64,000 nt of DNA from Microbacterium sp. Marseille-Q6965 (GCF_946151065.1 NZ_CAMGZA010000002.1:372001-436000), one strand, 5' to 3'; counted from the stretch's first letter, positions 36,375 through 53,136 are shown. Made by a program: numbers and translations. The notes: a model not told the origin generated them from the letters alone.

Positions 36375-37273
36375 GAGAGATCGACCTGCAGCGGACCACG
36401 CCCGAGGAAGCCGCCGTCACCGCGACGACGCTCATCCATTCGCTGCCATGGCTCAAGCAGTACCGCGACCAGGTGGTCGTCGTGAAGTACGGCGGCAACG
36501 CGATGGTCAGCGAGGAGCTGCAGGACGCCTTCGCCGAGGACATCGCCTATCTCCGATACGTGGGCGTCAAGCCGGTCGTCGTGCACGGCGGCGGCCCCCA
36601 GATCTCGCACATGCTCGACCGGCTGGCCATCCCCAGCGAGTTCAAGGGCGGCTACCGCGTGACGTCGACGGAGGCCATCTCGGTCGTGCGCATGGTCCTG
36701 ACCGGACAGATCAACCCGCAGCTCGTCGCCAAGATCAACGCCCACGGCCCCTTCGCGGTCGGCGTCTCCGGCGAGGACGCGGCACTGTTCGGCGGTCGTC
36801 GCCGCGGCGTGGTCATCGACGGCGTCGAGCAGGGGCTGGGGCTCGTGGGCGACGTCGTCGAGGTCGACCCCACGCCCGTCCTGGATCACCTCAGGGCCGA
36901 CCGCATTCCGGTGGTCGCGGGCGTCGCCCCCGACCTGGACAACCCGGGCCAGACGCTCAACATCAACGCCGACGCGGCCGCGGCGGCCCTCGCCCGCGCC
37001 CTGGGGGCTAAGAAGTTCGTCATCCTGACCGACGTGCCGGGCCTGTACGCGGACTGGCCCAACCGCGACTCGCTCGTCTCGCATCTGCGCGCGGCCGAGC
37101 TGCGCGCGCTCATGCCGAAGCTCGAGTCGGGGATGATCCCGAAGATGCAGGCGTGCCTCGACGCGGTGGAGGGCGGCGTGCAGAAGGCGTCGATCATCGA
37201 CGGGCGGGTGCCGCACTCGGTGCTCGTCGAGCTGTTCACCAGCGAGGGCATCGGAACGGAGGTCGTGGCATGA
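36371..37273 (+). CDS. argB: Acetylglutamate kinase
   Basis: Protein of 300 residues, amino-acid kinase fold. [69 protein letters not shown] and [12 protein letters not shown] are all in order. An N-terminal helix of about 20 residues is present, as in arginine-inhibited hexameric enzymes, so feedback inhibition is likely. Start overlaps argJ stop by ATGA. Confidence 0.97.
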   Translation: MREIDLQRTTPEEAAVTATTLIHSLPWLKQYRDQVVVVKYGGNAMVSEELQDAFAEDIAYLRYVGVKPVVVHGGGPQISHMLDRLAIPSEFKGGYRVTSTEAISVVRMVLTGQINPQLVAKINAHGPFAVGVSGEDAALFGGRRRGVVIDGVEQGLGLVGDVVEVDPTPVLDHLRADRIPVVAGVAPDLDNPGQTLNINADAAAAALARALGAKKFVILTDVPGLYADWPNRDSLVSHLRAAELRALMPKLESGMIPKMQACLDAVEGGVQKASIIDGRVPHSVLVELFTSEGIGTEVVA

Positions 37274-38493
37274 CGAACGCGGACTGGAAGGCGGCCGCCG
37301 AGCGCGACCTCATGAGCCTGGGCCCGCGGCCGCGCCTGTTCGAGCGCGGCGAGGGATCGCACGTGTGGGACGACGAGGGTCGGCGGTATCTCGACTTCCT
37401 CGGCGGGATCGCGGTGAACTGCCTCGGGCACGCGCACCCGGTGTTCGTCGAGGCGGTCTCGCGCCAGGCCGCGACGCTCGCCCACGTGTCCAACTACTTC
37501 ACCTCCCGGCCGCAGCTGGAGCTGGCAGCCCGTTTGAAGCGGCTCGCCGGCACCGGCGAAACCGGCCGGGTGTTCCTGGCCAACTCGGGCAGCGAGGCCA
37601 ACGAGACGGCGCTCAAGCTCGCCCGACTGCACGGCGCGCCGCGGGGCGCGCACACCATCCTGTGCCTCGAGGGCGCCTTCCATGGCCGCACGACGGGGGC
37701 GCTGTCCATCACCCCGAAGGCCGCGTACCAGGACCCGTTCGCGCCGCTCATGCCGGGCGCCAAGGCGATCGCCCGCACGATCGACGCGCTGGAGGCGGCG
37801 TTCGCGCAGGGCGGCGTCGCGGCCGTCGTCATCGAGCCGATCCAGGGCGAGGCGGGCGTGCGGGAGCTGCCCGCCGGTTTCCTCGCCCGCGCCCGCGAGC
37901 TGGCCACCGAGCACGACGCGCTGCTCATCCTCGACGAGGTGCAGACGGGCGCGGGGCGCACGGGGGAGTGGTTCGCGTTCCAGCTGCCGGGCATGCTGCC
38001 CGAGGGTGCCCTGCCCGATGCCGTGACCTTCGCCAAGAGCGTCGCCGCAGGCTTCCCGCTCGGCGGACTGATCACGTTCGGCGCCGCGAGCGAGCTGTTC
38101 TATCCCGGCACCCACAACTCGACCTTCGGCGGGAACCCGCTCGCCGCACATGCGGCCGATGCCGTGCTCGCCCACATCGAGGAGGAGGGGCTGCTCGCCA
38201 ACGTCGCGGCGCGCGGCGCCCAGCTGCGCGAGGCGGTCGCCGAGCTGCCGCTGGTCGCCGGCACGCGGGGCGCCGGTCTGCTGATCGGCATCGCCCTGTC
38301 CGCCCCGGTCGCGTCCGACGTCGTCGCCGCAGCGCTGGAGCGCGGGCTGATCGTGAACGCGCCCGCGCCCGACACGATCCGGCTCGCGCCCGCCTACACC
38401 ATCGGCGACGCCGAGATCGACGAGTTCCTCACCCTCTTCCGCGACGCGCTCGCCGCCGTCGCCGCCCACCGGACCCAGGAGATTCCCGCATGA
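37270..38493 (+). CDS. argD: Acetylornithine aminotransferase
   Basis: Protein of 407 residues, class III PLP aminotransferase. [38 protein letters not shown], the [15 protein letters not shown] stretch, [16 protein letters not shown] and PLP Lys K256 in [14 protein letters not shown] are all present. Converts N-acetylglutamate semialdehyde to N-acetylornithine and may also serve lysine synthesis. Overlaps argB and argF by 4 bp. Confidence 0.96.
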   Translation: MTNADWKAAAERDLMSLGPRPRLFERGEGSHVWDDEGRRYLDFLGGIAVNCLGHAHPVFVEAVSRQAATLAHVSNYFTSRPQLELAARLKRLAGTGETGRVFLANSGSEANETALKLARLHGAPRGAHTILCLEGAFHGRTTGALSITPKAAYQDPFAPLMPGAKAIARTIDALEAAFAQGGVAAVVIEPIQGEAGVRELPAGFLARARELATEHDALLILDEVQTGAGRTGEWFAFQLPGMLPEGALPDAVTFAKSVAAGFPLGGLITFGAASELFYPGTHNSTFGGNPLAAHAADAVLAHIEEEGLLANVAARGAQLREAVAELPLVAGTRGAGLLIGIALSAPVASDVVAAALERGLIVNAPAPDTIRLAPAYTIGDAEIDEFLTLFRDALAAVAAHRTQEIPA

Positions 38494-39413
38494 CCCGCCA
38501 CTTCCTGCGCGATGACAGCATCACCCCCGCCGAGCAGGCGGAGATCCTCGACCTCGCCGCGCAGCTCAAGGCCGACCGATGGTCGCAGAAGCCGCTCGAG
38601 GGGCCCCAGACCGTCGCGGTGATCTTCGACAAGTCCTCCACGCGCACGCGGGTCTCGTTCGCCGTCGGCATCGCCGATCTGGGCGGATCCCCGCTCATCA
38701 TCTCGACGGCCAACAGCCAGCTGGGCGGCAAGGAGACCCCCGCCGACACCGCGCGCGTGCTCGAGCGGCAGGTGGCGGCGATCGTGTGGCGTACCTACGC
38801 GCAGGCGGGACTCGAGGAGATGGCCGAGGGCACGCGCGTGCCCGTGATCAACGCCCTGAGCGACGACTTCCACCCCTGCCAGCTGCTGGCCGATCTGCTG
38901 ACGATCCGCGAGCACAAGGGCGAGCTGAAGGGGCTCACGCTGTCGTTCTTCGGCGACGGACGCAGCAACATGGGGCACTCGTACGCCCTCGCCGGCGCGA
39001 TGGCCGGCATGCACGTGCGGATCGCCTCGCCGGAGGCATACGCGCCGCGCGAGGACGTCGTCGCCGACGCCGCGCGGATCGCGGCGCAGACGGGCGGATC
39101 GGTGACCCTGCTGGCCGATCCGCGAGAGGCCGCCGCCGGTGCCGACGTCGTCGTCACCGACACCTGGGTGTCGATGGGCAAGGAGGAGGAGAAGCTCGCG
39201 CGCCTGCGCGATCTGGGCGCGTACAAGGTGACCGGGGAGACCATGTCGCTCGCCGATCCCGCCGCGATCTTCATCCACTGTCTTCCGGCCGACCGCGGCT
39301 ACGAGGTCGATGCCGACGTGATCGACGGCCCGCAGAGCGTCATTTGGGACGAGGCCGAGAACCGCCTGCACGCCCAGAAGGCACTGCTCGTCTGGCTGCT
39401 GAAGCAGCAGTGA
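38490..39413 (+). CDS. argF: Ornithine carbamoyltransferase
   Basis: Protein of 307 residues. Carbamoyl-phosphate site SSTRTR (S50-R54 region), FHPCQLLADLLTI, and the ornithine-side motif FIHCLPADRGYE identify OTCase rather than aspartate transcarbamylase. Makes citrulline. Last enzyme gene of the overlapping set; the next start is 1 bp after its stop and is not an arginine gene. Confidence 0.97.
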   Translation: MTRHFLRDDSITPAEQAEILDLAAQLKADRWSQKPLEGPQTVAVIFDKSSTRTRVSFAVGIADLGGSPLIISTANSQLGGKETPADTARVLERQVAAIVWRTYAQAGLEEMAEGTRVPVINALSDDFHPCQLLADLLTIREHKGELKGLTLSFFGDGRSNMGHSYALAGAMAGMHVRIASPEAYAPREDVVADAARIAAQTGGSVTLLADPREAAAGADVVVTDTWVSMGKEEEKLARLRDLGAYKVTGETMSLADPAAIFIHCLPADRGYEVDADVIDGPQSVIWDEAENRLHAQKALLVWLLKQQ

Positions 39414-39414
39414 C

Positions 39415-41960
<2,546 letters not shown>

Positions 41961-42014
41961 GGCGCCGCCGCCGGGTATGAACGGGGCCGTGGCCCGGCCG
42001 TTTAGGCTGGAACG

Positions 42015-43316
42015 GTGACCGCAGTGACCGACGTCGCCGTGCAGGCGAACGACCCGACGTTCGAGAACGTCTTCGACGAGCTGGTGTGGCGTGGACTGGT
42101 CCACGTCTCCACGGATCAGGACGAGCTGCGCGAGCTGCTCGGCGGCGACCCGATCGTCTACTACTGCGGGTTCGACCCGACGGCGCCGAGCCTGCACCTG
42201 GGCAACCTCGTGCAGCTCCTCACGATGCGCCGCCTGCAGCTCGCCGGTCATCGCCCCCTGGGGCTCGTCGGGGGCGCGACGGGGCTCATCGGTGATCCCA
42301 AGCCCACGGCGGAGCGCACGCTGAACGACGCCGACACGGTCGCGTCCTGGGTGGCGAGACTGCGTGGGCAGGTCGAGCGGTTCCTCAGCTTCGAGGGTGA
42401 CAACGCGGCGCGGATCGTCAACAACCTCGACTGGACGGCGCCGCTGAGCGCGATCGACTTCCTCCGCGACATCGGCAAGCACTTCCGCGTCGGCACGATG
42501 CTGAAGAAGGACTCCGTGAGCGCACGCCTGAACTCCGAGTCGGGCATCAGCTACACCGAGTTCAGCTACCAGATCCTGCAGGGCATGGATTTCCTGCAGT
42601 TGTACCGCCAGTACGGCTGCGTGCTGCAGACGGGCGGATCGGACCAGTGGGGCAACCTCACCAGTGGCACCGATCTCGTGCACCGGGTCGAGGGCGTCTC
42701 TGTCCACGCGATCGGGACCCCGCTCATCACCGACGCCGACGGCAAGAAGTTCGGCAAGAGCGAGGGCAACGCGATCTGGCTCGACCCGGAGATGTGCAGC
42801 CCCTACGCGATGTACCAGTTCTGGCTCAACGCCGATGACGCGATCGTGGTGACCCTCCTGAAGGTCTTCACGTTCCTGACGCGCGCGGAGATCGAGGAGT
42901 ACGAGCGCCTCGTCGAGGCCGAGCCCTTCCGTCGGGCCGCTCAGAAGCGGCTGGCGCAGGAGGTGACCGCGACGGTGCACGGGCGGGAGGCGGCCGAGAA
43001 GGCGATCGCGGCGTCCGAGGCGCTCTTCGGGAAGGGCGACCTGGCGGCGCTCGATGCGGATACCCTCGCGTCGGCGCTGCGCGAGCTCCCGAACGCAACG
43101 CTCGCTGCCGGCACGCCCGTGCTGCGCGCGCTTGTCGAGACCGGGCTCGTCACCTCGCTGTCCGAGGCGCGGCGTGCCGTCGACCAGGGCGGGGTCTCGA
43201 TCGATGGCGCGCGGGTCGAGTCGGAGGACGCGACCGTGACGGGCGCGTTGCCCGGGGGAGTGTCCGTGCTGCGGCGGGGCAAGAAGGCGCTCGCGGGCGT
43301 CTTCGTGCGCGAATGA
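42015..43316 (+). CDS. tyrS: Tyrosyl-tRNA synthetase
   Basis: Protein of 433 residues, class I aaRS. The HIGH-equivalent is HLGN (residues 61-64) and the KMSKS-equivalent is KFGKS (245-249). YYCGFDPTAPSLHLGNLVQL and GGSDQWGNLTSG bind tyrosine. A C-terminal S4 domain (about 360-430) binds tRNA. GTG start 6 nt after TAGGCT (42003-42008), so probably leaderless. Confidence 0.97.
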   Translation: MTAVTDVAVQANDPTFENVFDELVWRGLVHVSTDQDELRELLGGDPIVYYCGFDPTAPSLHLGNLVQLLTMRRLQLAGHRPLGLVGGATGLIGDPKPTAERTLNDADTVASWVARLRGQVERFLSFEGDNAARIVNNLDWTAPLSAIDFLRDIGKHFRVGTMLKKDSVSARLNSESGISYTEFSYQILQGMDFLQLYRQYGCVLQTGGSDQWGNLTSGTDLVHRVEGVSVHAIGTPLITDADGKKFGKSEGNAIWLDPEMCSPYAMYQFWLNADDAIVVTLLKVFTFLTRAEIEEYERLVEAEPFRRAAQKRLAQEVTATVHGREAAEKAIAASEALFGKGDLAALDADTLASALRELPNATLAAGTPVLRALVETGLVTSLSEARRAVDQGGVSIDGARVESEDATVTGALPGGVSVLRRGKKALAGVFVRE

Positions 43317-43337
43317 CCCTCTGATCAGGCGAGAGGG
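43317..43337 (+). terminator. Weak terminator hairpin after tyrS
   Basis: CCCTCT (43317-43322) pairs with AGAGGG (43332-43337), 9-nt loop, starting right at the tyrS stop and ahead of the rrn promoters. Short, no T-tract. Confidence 0.45.
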
Positions 43338-43368
43338 GCGCACGACACGCCCGGGATGCAGCGCCGGT

Positions 43369-43397
43369 TTGCCGACCCGGTGGGATCCGCGTAATGT
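43369..43397 (+). promoter_or_regulatory. rrn promoter P1
   Basis: TTGCCG (43369-43374), 17 bp, TAATGT (43392-43397). First of two sigma70-like promoters before the 16S gene. The 498-bp gap 43317-43814 holds no gene, only rrn promoters and leader. Confidence 0.6.
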
Positions 43398-43554
43398 ATT
43401 CCCTTGTCGCCGCCAAGCGGTGAGGTTGAGCCGGAAGGCTCCCACCCCAAGCAAGCGACACTCCCACCCGAACAGCGACCTTGAGTCGCCCGGTCTCGCG
43501 ACCTAGGATGGGAGCCTCACTCTCCGAGGCAGTCAAGCGACACGGCGTGTCGGT

Positions 43555-43582
43555 TTGACAAGGCGGGAGAGCGAGATAAACT
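43555..43582 (+). promoter_or_regulatory. rrn promoter P2
   Basis: TTGACA (43555-43560) with TAAACT (43577-43582) at 16-bp spacing. Best-matching promoter of the operon, about 230 bp before mature 16S. Confidence 0.72.
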
Positions 43583-43638
43583 AGTGAAGTTGCCCCGGAG
43601 GGCTGCAGGGGGACCTGCAGGGCTGGGTGCGTCCGATC

Positions 43639-43650
43639 CTTGAGAACTCA
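43639..43650 (+). promoter_or_regulatory. boxA-like antitermination element in the rrn leader
   Basis: CTTGAGAACTCA, followed by an AACAGCGTG stretch, matches the actinobacterial rrn boxA that loads Nus factors to prevent premature termination. A similar TTTGAGAACT lies in the 16S-23S spacer at 45601-45610. Confidence 0.65.
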
Positions 43651-43662
43651 ACAGCGTGCACT

Positions 43663-43671
43663 TGTCAAATG
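43663..43671 (+). other. 5' arm of the 16S rRNA processing stem
   Basis: TGTCAAATG pairs with CATTTGACA at 45420-45428 in the spacer, enclosing the 16S gene. This is the long-range stem cut by RNase III. Confidence 0.7.
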
Positions 43672-43814
43672 CCAAATAACCTCGTCGTCCCTTCGGGGGC
43701 GTGAGATTCCTTTGGATCAAGTAATTGGAAGTCAGTTTTGACATCCGTTTTTGGTCATGATTGAACTCGCTGCAGCGGTGACCGTTTTCCCGGTCTTGTT
43801 GTGGCATTCGTTTT

Positions 43815-48783
<4,969 letters not shown>

Positions 48784-48788
48784 ACTCA

Positions 48789-48813
48789 TTCTTTATGCGT
48801 GTTCGCGTCCACT
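48789..48813 (+). other. 3' arm of the 23S rRNA processing stem
   Basis: TTCTTTATGC and TCGCGTCCACT (48803-48813) pair with GCAT/AAAGAA and AGTGGACGCGA in the spacer (45615-45638), giving an interrupted stem of about 20 bp that encloses the 23S gene. Confidence 0.75.
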
Positions 48814-48883
48814 ATGTGGTTCCCGATGTACGGGCACCACACCAACACAATCTTCGTGTTGATGTGCTGAAACATCGAAAGAG

Positions 48884-49000
48884 TTTCGGCGGTCATAGCG
48901 AGAGGGAAACGCCCGGTCACATTCCGAACCCGGAAGCTAAGCCTCTCAGCGCCGATGGTACTGCAGGGGGGACCCTGTGGGAGAGTAGGACACCGCCGGA
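48884..49000 (+). rRNA. 5S ribosomal RNA
   Basis: About 117 nt, beginning TTTCGGCGGTCATAGCGAGA and ending GACACCGCCGGA; the two ends pair (CGGCGGT/ACCGCCG). CCCGGTCACATTCCGAACCC is the conserved loop region. Third gene of the operon, 100 bp after 23S. Confidence 0.96.
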
Positions 49001-49012
49001 CACCACTTCACC

Positions 49013-49049
49013 GGAAGGCCGCCCAACGCAGGGCGGCCTTCCGTCGTTT
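49013..49049 (+). terminator. rrn operon terminator
   Basis: Perfect 12-bp stem GGAAGGCCGCCC (49013-49024) with GGGCGGCCTTCC (49031-49042), 6-nt loop, followed by GTCGTTT. Strong intrinsic terminator. Confidence 0.92.
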
Positions 49050-49112
49050 ACACGACAATCACAATCCAACAGCGGTACGGTGCTTCGACGCCGTAGATGA
49101 GGGACGGGGACA

Positions 49113-51134
49113 ATGGCTGACGACGCTGAGAGGCGCGAACCGCGCGATCGCAGGGACGGCCCCCGTCGTTCACCGCAGGGCCGGTCGGATCGCGCGTCCT
49201 CGGGGCGCGGAGGCGCCCGACCGGATCGGGACGGCGCGCGTCGTGAGAGCGGCCACCGACCGGGCCGCGATGAGGATCGTTACCGCCCGCGCCCGGACCG
49301 CGACGGTTCGCGCTCGCAGAGCGGCGGCGGCTCCTCGCGTGAGGGGCGTGGCGACTCGCGTCCGGGTCGTGACGGCTACCGTCTGCGCGGTGAGGAGGGC
49401 CGGTTCGCTCCTCGGCAGGAGCGCGACGGAGGCTACCGTCCTCGTCAGGACCGGGCCGGATCCCGGCCGCGTCAGGACGACGACCGCCCCCGCCGCGACG
49501 GTGATGCGCGGACTCGCGATGGCGGCTTCCGCCCGCGTCGCGACGACGGCGGCTACCGTCCGCGCCACAGCGACGACGGCTACCGGCCGCGACGCGATCG
49601 CGACGAACGGCCTCCGCGCGGGAACGGCGGTCCGGCTCGTGATGGTGGGTACCGTCCGCGTCGGGATGACGATCGTTCGGGCCGTGAGGGTGGTTACCGT
49701 CCGCGTGGCGATGACGATCGTTCGGGCCGTGAGGGTGGTTACCGTCCGCGTCGGGATGACGATCGTTCGGGCCGTGAGGGCGGGTACCGTCCGCGTCGGG
49801 ATGACGATCGGCCGCGCCGCGAGGGCGGCTACCCACCGCGTCGCGACGGCGAGCGTCCCCGCGAGGACGGTCGCGGGCGTCAGGATCGCGAGGGTTACCG
49901 TCCGCGTCGTGAAGAGGGGCGGGGCCCCCGTCGCTTCGACGACCGCCCGCGCCGGTTCGAGGGGGACGATCGCGAGCGTCGCCCGTTCGGGGACCGCTCG
50001 CGCGGGGACGATCGAGGCTCACGTCCTGAGCGCGGCTCGTCCGACCGCAACGCGGCGCGCCGCTGGGAGGACCGCGATGAGCGGGCGACCGGCCCCCGTC
50101 GCGACCGCGACGAGGAGCGTGCGCCGCGCATTCCGGACCCGCACCTGCCCGACGATGTCACGCCGAAGGACCTGCACGGTCAGCAGAACGAGCTCAAGAC
50201 ACTGAGCAAGGAGAACGCCGACCGCGTCGCCCGCCACATCGTGATGGCCGCTCGCCTCATTGATGACGACCCGCAGCTGGCGCATGAGCACGCCCTCGCG
50301 GCGGTCCGCCACGCGGGCCGCGTCGCGCTCGCGCGCGAGACGCTGGCGGTCACCGCCTACACCCTGGGCGACTTCGCGCTCGCGCTGCGCGAGCTGCGCA
50401 CCCTGCGCCGCATCACGGGCCGTAACGACCACGTGGCGATGATCGTCGACTCCGAGCGCGGAGTGGGGCGGCCCGAGAAGGCGCTCGAGGAGGGGCGTGC
50501 CGCGGATCGCGAGACGCTCTCGGTCGAGCAGCGCGTCGAACTGGCGATCGCCCTGTCCGGTGCGCGGCTCGATCTGGGTCAGACCGAGCTCGCGCTGGCC
50601 GAGCTCGAGATTCCCGAGGCCGATCCGGACCGCGCCTTCCCGTGGAGCCCCGGCCTGTTCGCGGCTCGCGGCGCGGTGCTGGAGGATCTCGGGCGCGAGG
50701 ACGAGGCCGCCGAGTGGTACACCCGCGCCGAGATCGCCGCGGACGCCATCGAGCAGGAGCTCGCGCAGGGCGACGAGATCCTCGTGGACGAGGTCGAAGA
50801 GGTCGACGTCGAACACGACGAGGCGGCCCCGCACGACGAGGATGAGCGCGACGACGAGCGCGAGCCCGCGGACCAAGGCGAGCCCGCCGATCAGGGCCGG
50901 GCGGGCGACGACGCCCCGTCGGGCGACGAGGGTGCGCCGAACGACGCGTCCGACGCGGACGGGGCGGGCGCGGACGAGCCCGGGACGCCCGCGGCAGGCG
51001 GCGCCGCGGACGAGACGTACACGATCGAGGACGAGGTCGACGAGATCCTCGCCCAGGCCGGCATCACCGACGCCGGCCAGGCACCGGACACCGACGATGA
51101 GGAGGCTGACGGCACCGATGGCGCTGTTCGCTAA
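49113..51134 (+). CDS. Arg/Gly/Asp-rich disordered protein with TPR-like domain and acidic tail
   Basis: Protein of 673 residues in three parts. Residues 1 to about 330 are almost only R, D, G, P, E, Y and S, with RGG/YRPRR-type repeats; residues 178-237 are four 15-residue tandem units (GGYRPRRDDDRSGRE and variants). Residues of about 345-550 form paired amphipathic helices resembling tetratricopeptide repeats (HALAAVRHAGRVALARETLA, LAIALSGARLDLGQTELALA). Residues from about 550 on are a strongly acidic tail. A TPR-like gene in this place (after rrn/tyrS, before the HAD phosphatase and tlyA) is conserved in actinobacteria (Rv1691 in M. tuberculosis), but the long Arg-rich head is not general. 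RNA binding or condensate formation is inference. Confidence 0.85.
   Translation: MADDAERREPRDRRDGPRRSPQGRSDRASSGRGGARPDRDGARRESGHRPGRDEDRYRPRPDRDGSRSQSGGGSSREGRGDSRPGRDGYRLRGEEGRFAPRQERDGGYRPRQDRAGSRPRQDDDRPRRDGDARTRDGGFRPRRDDGGYRPRHSDDGYRPRRDRDERPPRGNGGPARDGGYRPRRDDDRSGREGGYRPRGDDDRSGREGGYRPRRDDDRSGREGGYRPRRDDDRPRREGGYPPRRDGERPREDGRGRQDREGYRPRREEGRGPRRFDDRPRRFEGDDRERRPFGDRSRGDDRGSRPERGSSDRNAARRWEDRDERATGPRRDRDEERAPRIPDPHLPDDVTPKDLHGQQNELKTLSKENADRVARHIVMAARLIDDDPQLAHEHALAAVRHAGRVALARETLAVTAYTLGDFALALRELRTLRRITGRNDHVAMIVDSERGVGRPEKALEEGRAADRETLSVEQRVELAIALSGARLDLGQTELALAELEIPEADPDRAFPWSPGLFAARGAVLEDLGREDEAAEWYTRAEIAADAIEQELAQGDEILVDEVEEVDVEHDEAAPHDEDERDDEREPADQGEPADQGRAGDDAPSGDEGAPNDASDADGAGADEPGTPAAGGAADETYTIEDEVDEILAQAGITDAGQAPDTDDEEADGTDGAVR
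49644..49823 (+). repeat. Four 45-bp in-frame tandem repeats
   Basis: Units at 49644, 49689, 49734 and 49779, each encoding GGYRP-R/G-DDDRSGRE or a close variant. The first three are nearly identical at DNA level, with GGTTACCGTCCGCGT and GATGACGATCGTTCGGGCCG shared. Such repeats can change copy number by slippage without breaking the frame. Confidence 0.9.
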
Positions 51135-52155
51135 GAAGACCGGGCCGGCGCCGCTCGACGGCGTCGACGTGGTGCTCTCGGATCTGGACGGCGTTGTGTA
51201 TGCGGGCCCCGGCCCGCTGCCGCATGCCGTCGAGAGTCTCACCCGCGCGGCCGCCGAGGGGCGCCGGCTCGGGTACATCACGAACAACGCATCGCGCACC
51301 GACGCCACGGTGGCCGAGCACCTGTCCGGCCTGGGCTTGCCCACGCGCCCGGAGGAGATCGTCACGAGCCCGCAGGCCGCCGTGCGGCTGCTGGGCGAGA
51401 AGGTCGCCCCCGGCGCGACCGTGCTGGCGGTCGGCGGCGAGGGGCTCGTCGTCGAGCTCGAAAAGGCCGGTTACGCCGTCACCCGCAGCGCCGACGACGC
51501 ACCGGCCGCCGTCGTGCAGGGCTTCGCCCCCGAGGTGGGGTGGACCCAGCTCGCCGAGGCGGCGTATGCGCTGGCGACGCCCGAGGAGGAAGGCGGCATT
51601 CCCTGGATCGCCACCAACACCGACTGGACGATCCCGCAGGCGCGCGGCATCGCCCCGGGCAACGGCACCCTCGTCTCCGCCGTCCACACCGCCGTGGGGC
51701 GCCTGGCGACGGTGGCGGGGAAGCCGGAGGCCCCCATCTTCCACGAGGCCGTCGCCCGTTTCCGCGCCGCGAGGCCGCTGTTTCTCGGCGACCGCCTGGA
51801 CACCGACATCCAGGGTGCTCAGGCGGCGGGAATCGATTCCGCCGTGGTGCTCACCGGCATCGACCGTCCCAAGCACATCCTGGCGGCGCCCTCGCACGCC
51901 CGCCCCACCTACATCCTGAGCGATCTGCGCGAGCTGTTCGAGCCGTACCCGCTCGTGAAGCAGCGCGGTGACGTCACGACGGTGCGCGATGCGTCCGTGC
52001 GTGTCAGCGGGCCCGACGTCGAGATCGTCTCGGAGGGAAGCGACATCGATCTGCTGCGCGCGGCCGCGCACGCGATCTGGGCGACGGGTCGACAGATCTT
52101 CGGGTTCCGCGTGCCCGAGCGGCTCTACGCGGATCCCTTCCACCGTCAGCGGTAG
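51118..52155 (+). CDS. HAD-IIA family hydrolase (predicted sugar-phosphate/glycerol-phosphate phosphatase)
   Basis: Protein of 345 residues. HAD motif I is DLDGVVYAG (D22, D24), motif II is YITNNASRT, and motif III/IV is LGDRLDTDIQGAQAAGIDSA, preceded by KPEAPIF. The C2-type cap between them is the IIA subgroup of NagD/phosphoglycolate phosphatase-like enzymes; the actinobacterial counterpart at this position (Rv1692) acts on glycerol 3-phosphate. The last 60 residues are an extra C-terminal piece. The start overlaps the preceding ORF by 17 bp, with AGGAGG at 51099-51104 rather far upstream; the start is therefore less certain. Confidence 0.88.
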   Translation: MALFAKKTGPAPLDGVDVVLSDLDGVVYAGPGPLPHAVESLTRAAAEGRRLGYITNNASRTDATVAEHLSGLGLPTRPEEIVTSPQAAVRLLGEKVAPGATVLAVGGEGLVVELEKAGYAVTRSADDAPAAVVQGFAPEVGWTQLAEAAYALATPEEEGGIPWIATNTDWTIPQARGIAPGNGTLVSAVHTAVGRLATVAGKPEAPIFHEAVARFRAARPLFLGDRLDTDIQGAQAAGIDSAVVLTGIDRPKHILAAPSHARPTYILSDLRELFEPYPLVKQRGDVTTVRDASVRVSGPDVEIVSEGSDIDLLRAAAHAIWATGRQIFGFRVPERLYADPFHRQR

Positions 52156-52165
52156 CGTGGAGTCC

Positions 52166-52348
52166 ATGGACAGCGTGATGCCCGACGACGAGCCGGGCGA
52201 GGGCCTCGTGAGCCGGGTGCGGGTGATCGAGCAGCAGCCGCTCGCGCAGCGTGCCGCGGCCTATGTGGCGTTGCACGACGAGCTCGCGCGCCGCCTCGAG
52301 TCGGCGCCCGGCGAGACCTCCGCCGGCCAGGGCGGCGAGCCGCGGTGA
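52166..52348 (+). CDS. Small conserved protein (Rv1693-like)
   Basis: Protein of 60 residues: an acidic N-terminus, then VSRVRVIEQQPLAQRAAAYV and LHDELARRLE, predicted mostly helical, and a Gly-rich end. A protein of similar size and place, between the HAD phosphatase and tlyA, exists in mycobacteria (Rv1693). The frame upstream is open but shadows the HAD gene. TAGCGT (52152-52157) 8 nt before the ATG could be a -10. The stop overlaps the tlyA GTG. Function unknown. Confidence 0.78.
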   Translation: MDSVMPDDEPGEGLVSRVRVIEQQPLAQRAAAYVALHDELARRLESAPGETSAGQGGEPR

Positions 52349-53136
52349 GCGCGCGCCTCGACGCGGCCCTTGCCGCGCGGGGCCTGGCCCGCTCGCGCAC
52401 TCACGCCGCCACCCTCATCGCGCAGGGGCGCGTCGCCGTCGCCGGTCGCGTGGTGACGAAGCCGTCCGTCCGCGTTGAGGACGACGCCGAGATCCGAGTG
52501 GCCACCGACCACTACGTCAGCCGCGGCGCGCACAAGCTCATCGCGGCGCTCGACGGCTTCGGCATCGACGTGGCGGGGAGAGTGGCGCTCGATATGGGGG
52601 CGTCCACGGGGGGCTTCACCCAGGTGCTGCGCGAGCGCGGCGCGGAGCCCGTGCTGGCGGTCGACGTGGGGCACGGGCAGCTCGCGCCCGAGGTCGCCGC
52701 CGATCCTGGCGTGCATCGGATCGAGGGATTCAACGTCCGCTACATGACGCCCGAGAACCTCGCCGCCGCCGGCGGCGTCGCGGCGGCGCCGCGTGTGGTC
52801 ACCGGCGACCTCTCTTTCATCTCTCTGACGCATGTCCTGCCGGCCGTTGCGCGGGTCGCGGCGCCCGAGGCCGACATCGTGCTGCTCGTGAAGCCCCAGT
52901 TCGAGGTGGGACGCGGCGGCATTCGGGAGGGGATCGTCACCGATCCCGGTCTGCGCGTCACGGCGGCGCTCGACGTGCTGTGGGCCGCGCACGACGCCGG
53001 GCTCGGATGCCTCGGCGTGCTGCCGTCGCCCCTCCCGGGCACGCGCGGCAACCGCGAGCTGCTCGTGCATCTGGCGGCGGCCCGCGGGCAGCGTCCCGAC
53101 GCGTGGACCGCGGCCGTGGAGGCTGCCGCCGGCTAG
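52345..53136 (+). CDS. tlyA: 16S/23S rRNA (cytidine-2'-O)-methyltransferase TlyA
   Basis: Protein of 263 residues. N-terminal S4 RNA-binding domain (about 1-60: LDAALAARGLARSRTHAATL) and an FtsJ-like methyltransferase domain (ALDMGASTGGFTQVLRERG, GDLSFISLTHVLPAVA, LVKPQFEVGRGGI). The family 2'-O-methylates C1409 of 16S and C1920 of 23S rRNA, which makes ribosomes sensitive to capreomycin in mycobacteria. Older names call it hemolysin. GTG start overlaps the previous stop (GTGA). Confidence 0.94.
   Translation: MSARLDAALAARGLARSRTHAATLIAQGRVAVAGRVVTKPSVRVEDDAEIRVATDHYVSRGAHKLIAALDGFGIDVAGRVALDMGASTGGFTQVLRERGAEPVLAVDVGHGQLAPEVAADPGVHRIEGFNVRYMTPENLAAAGGVAAAPRVVTGDLSFISLTHVLPAVARVAAPEADIVLLVKPQFEVGRGGIREGIVTDPGLRVTAALDVLWAAHDAGLGCLGVLPSPLPGTRGNRELLVHLAAARGQRPDAWTAAVEAAAG

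Noticed and set aside
49644..49823. Regularly spaced repeats that could suggest a CRISPR array
   Set aside because: Units are adjacent 45-bp direct repeats with no unique spacers, lie in one continuous reading frame and encode a peptide repeat.
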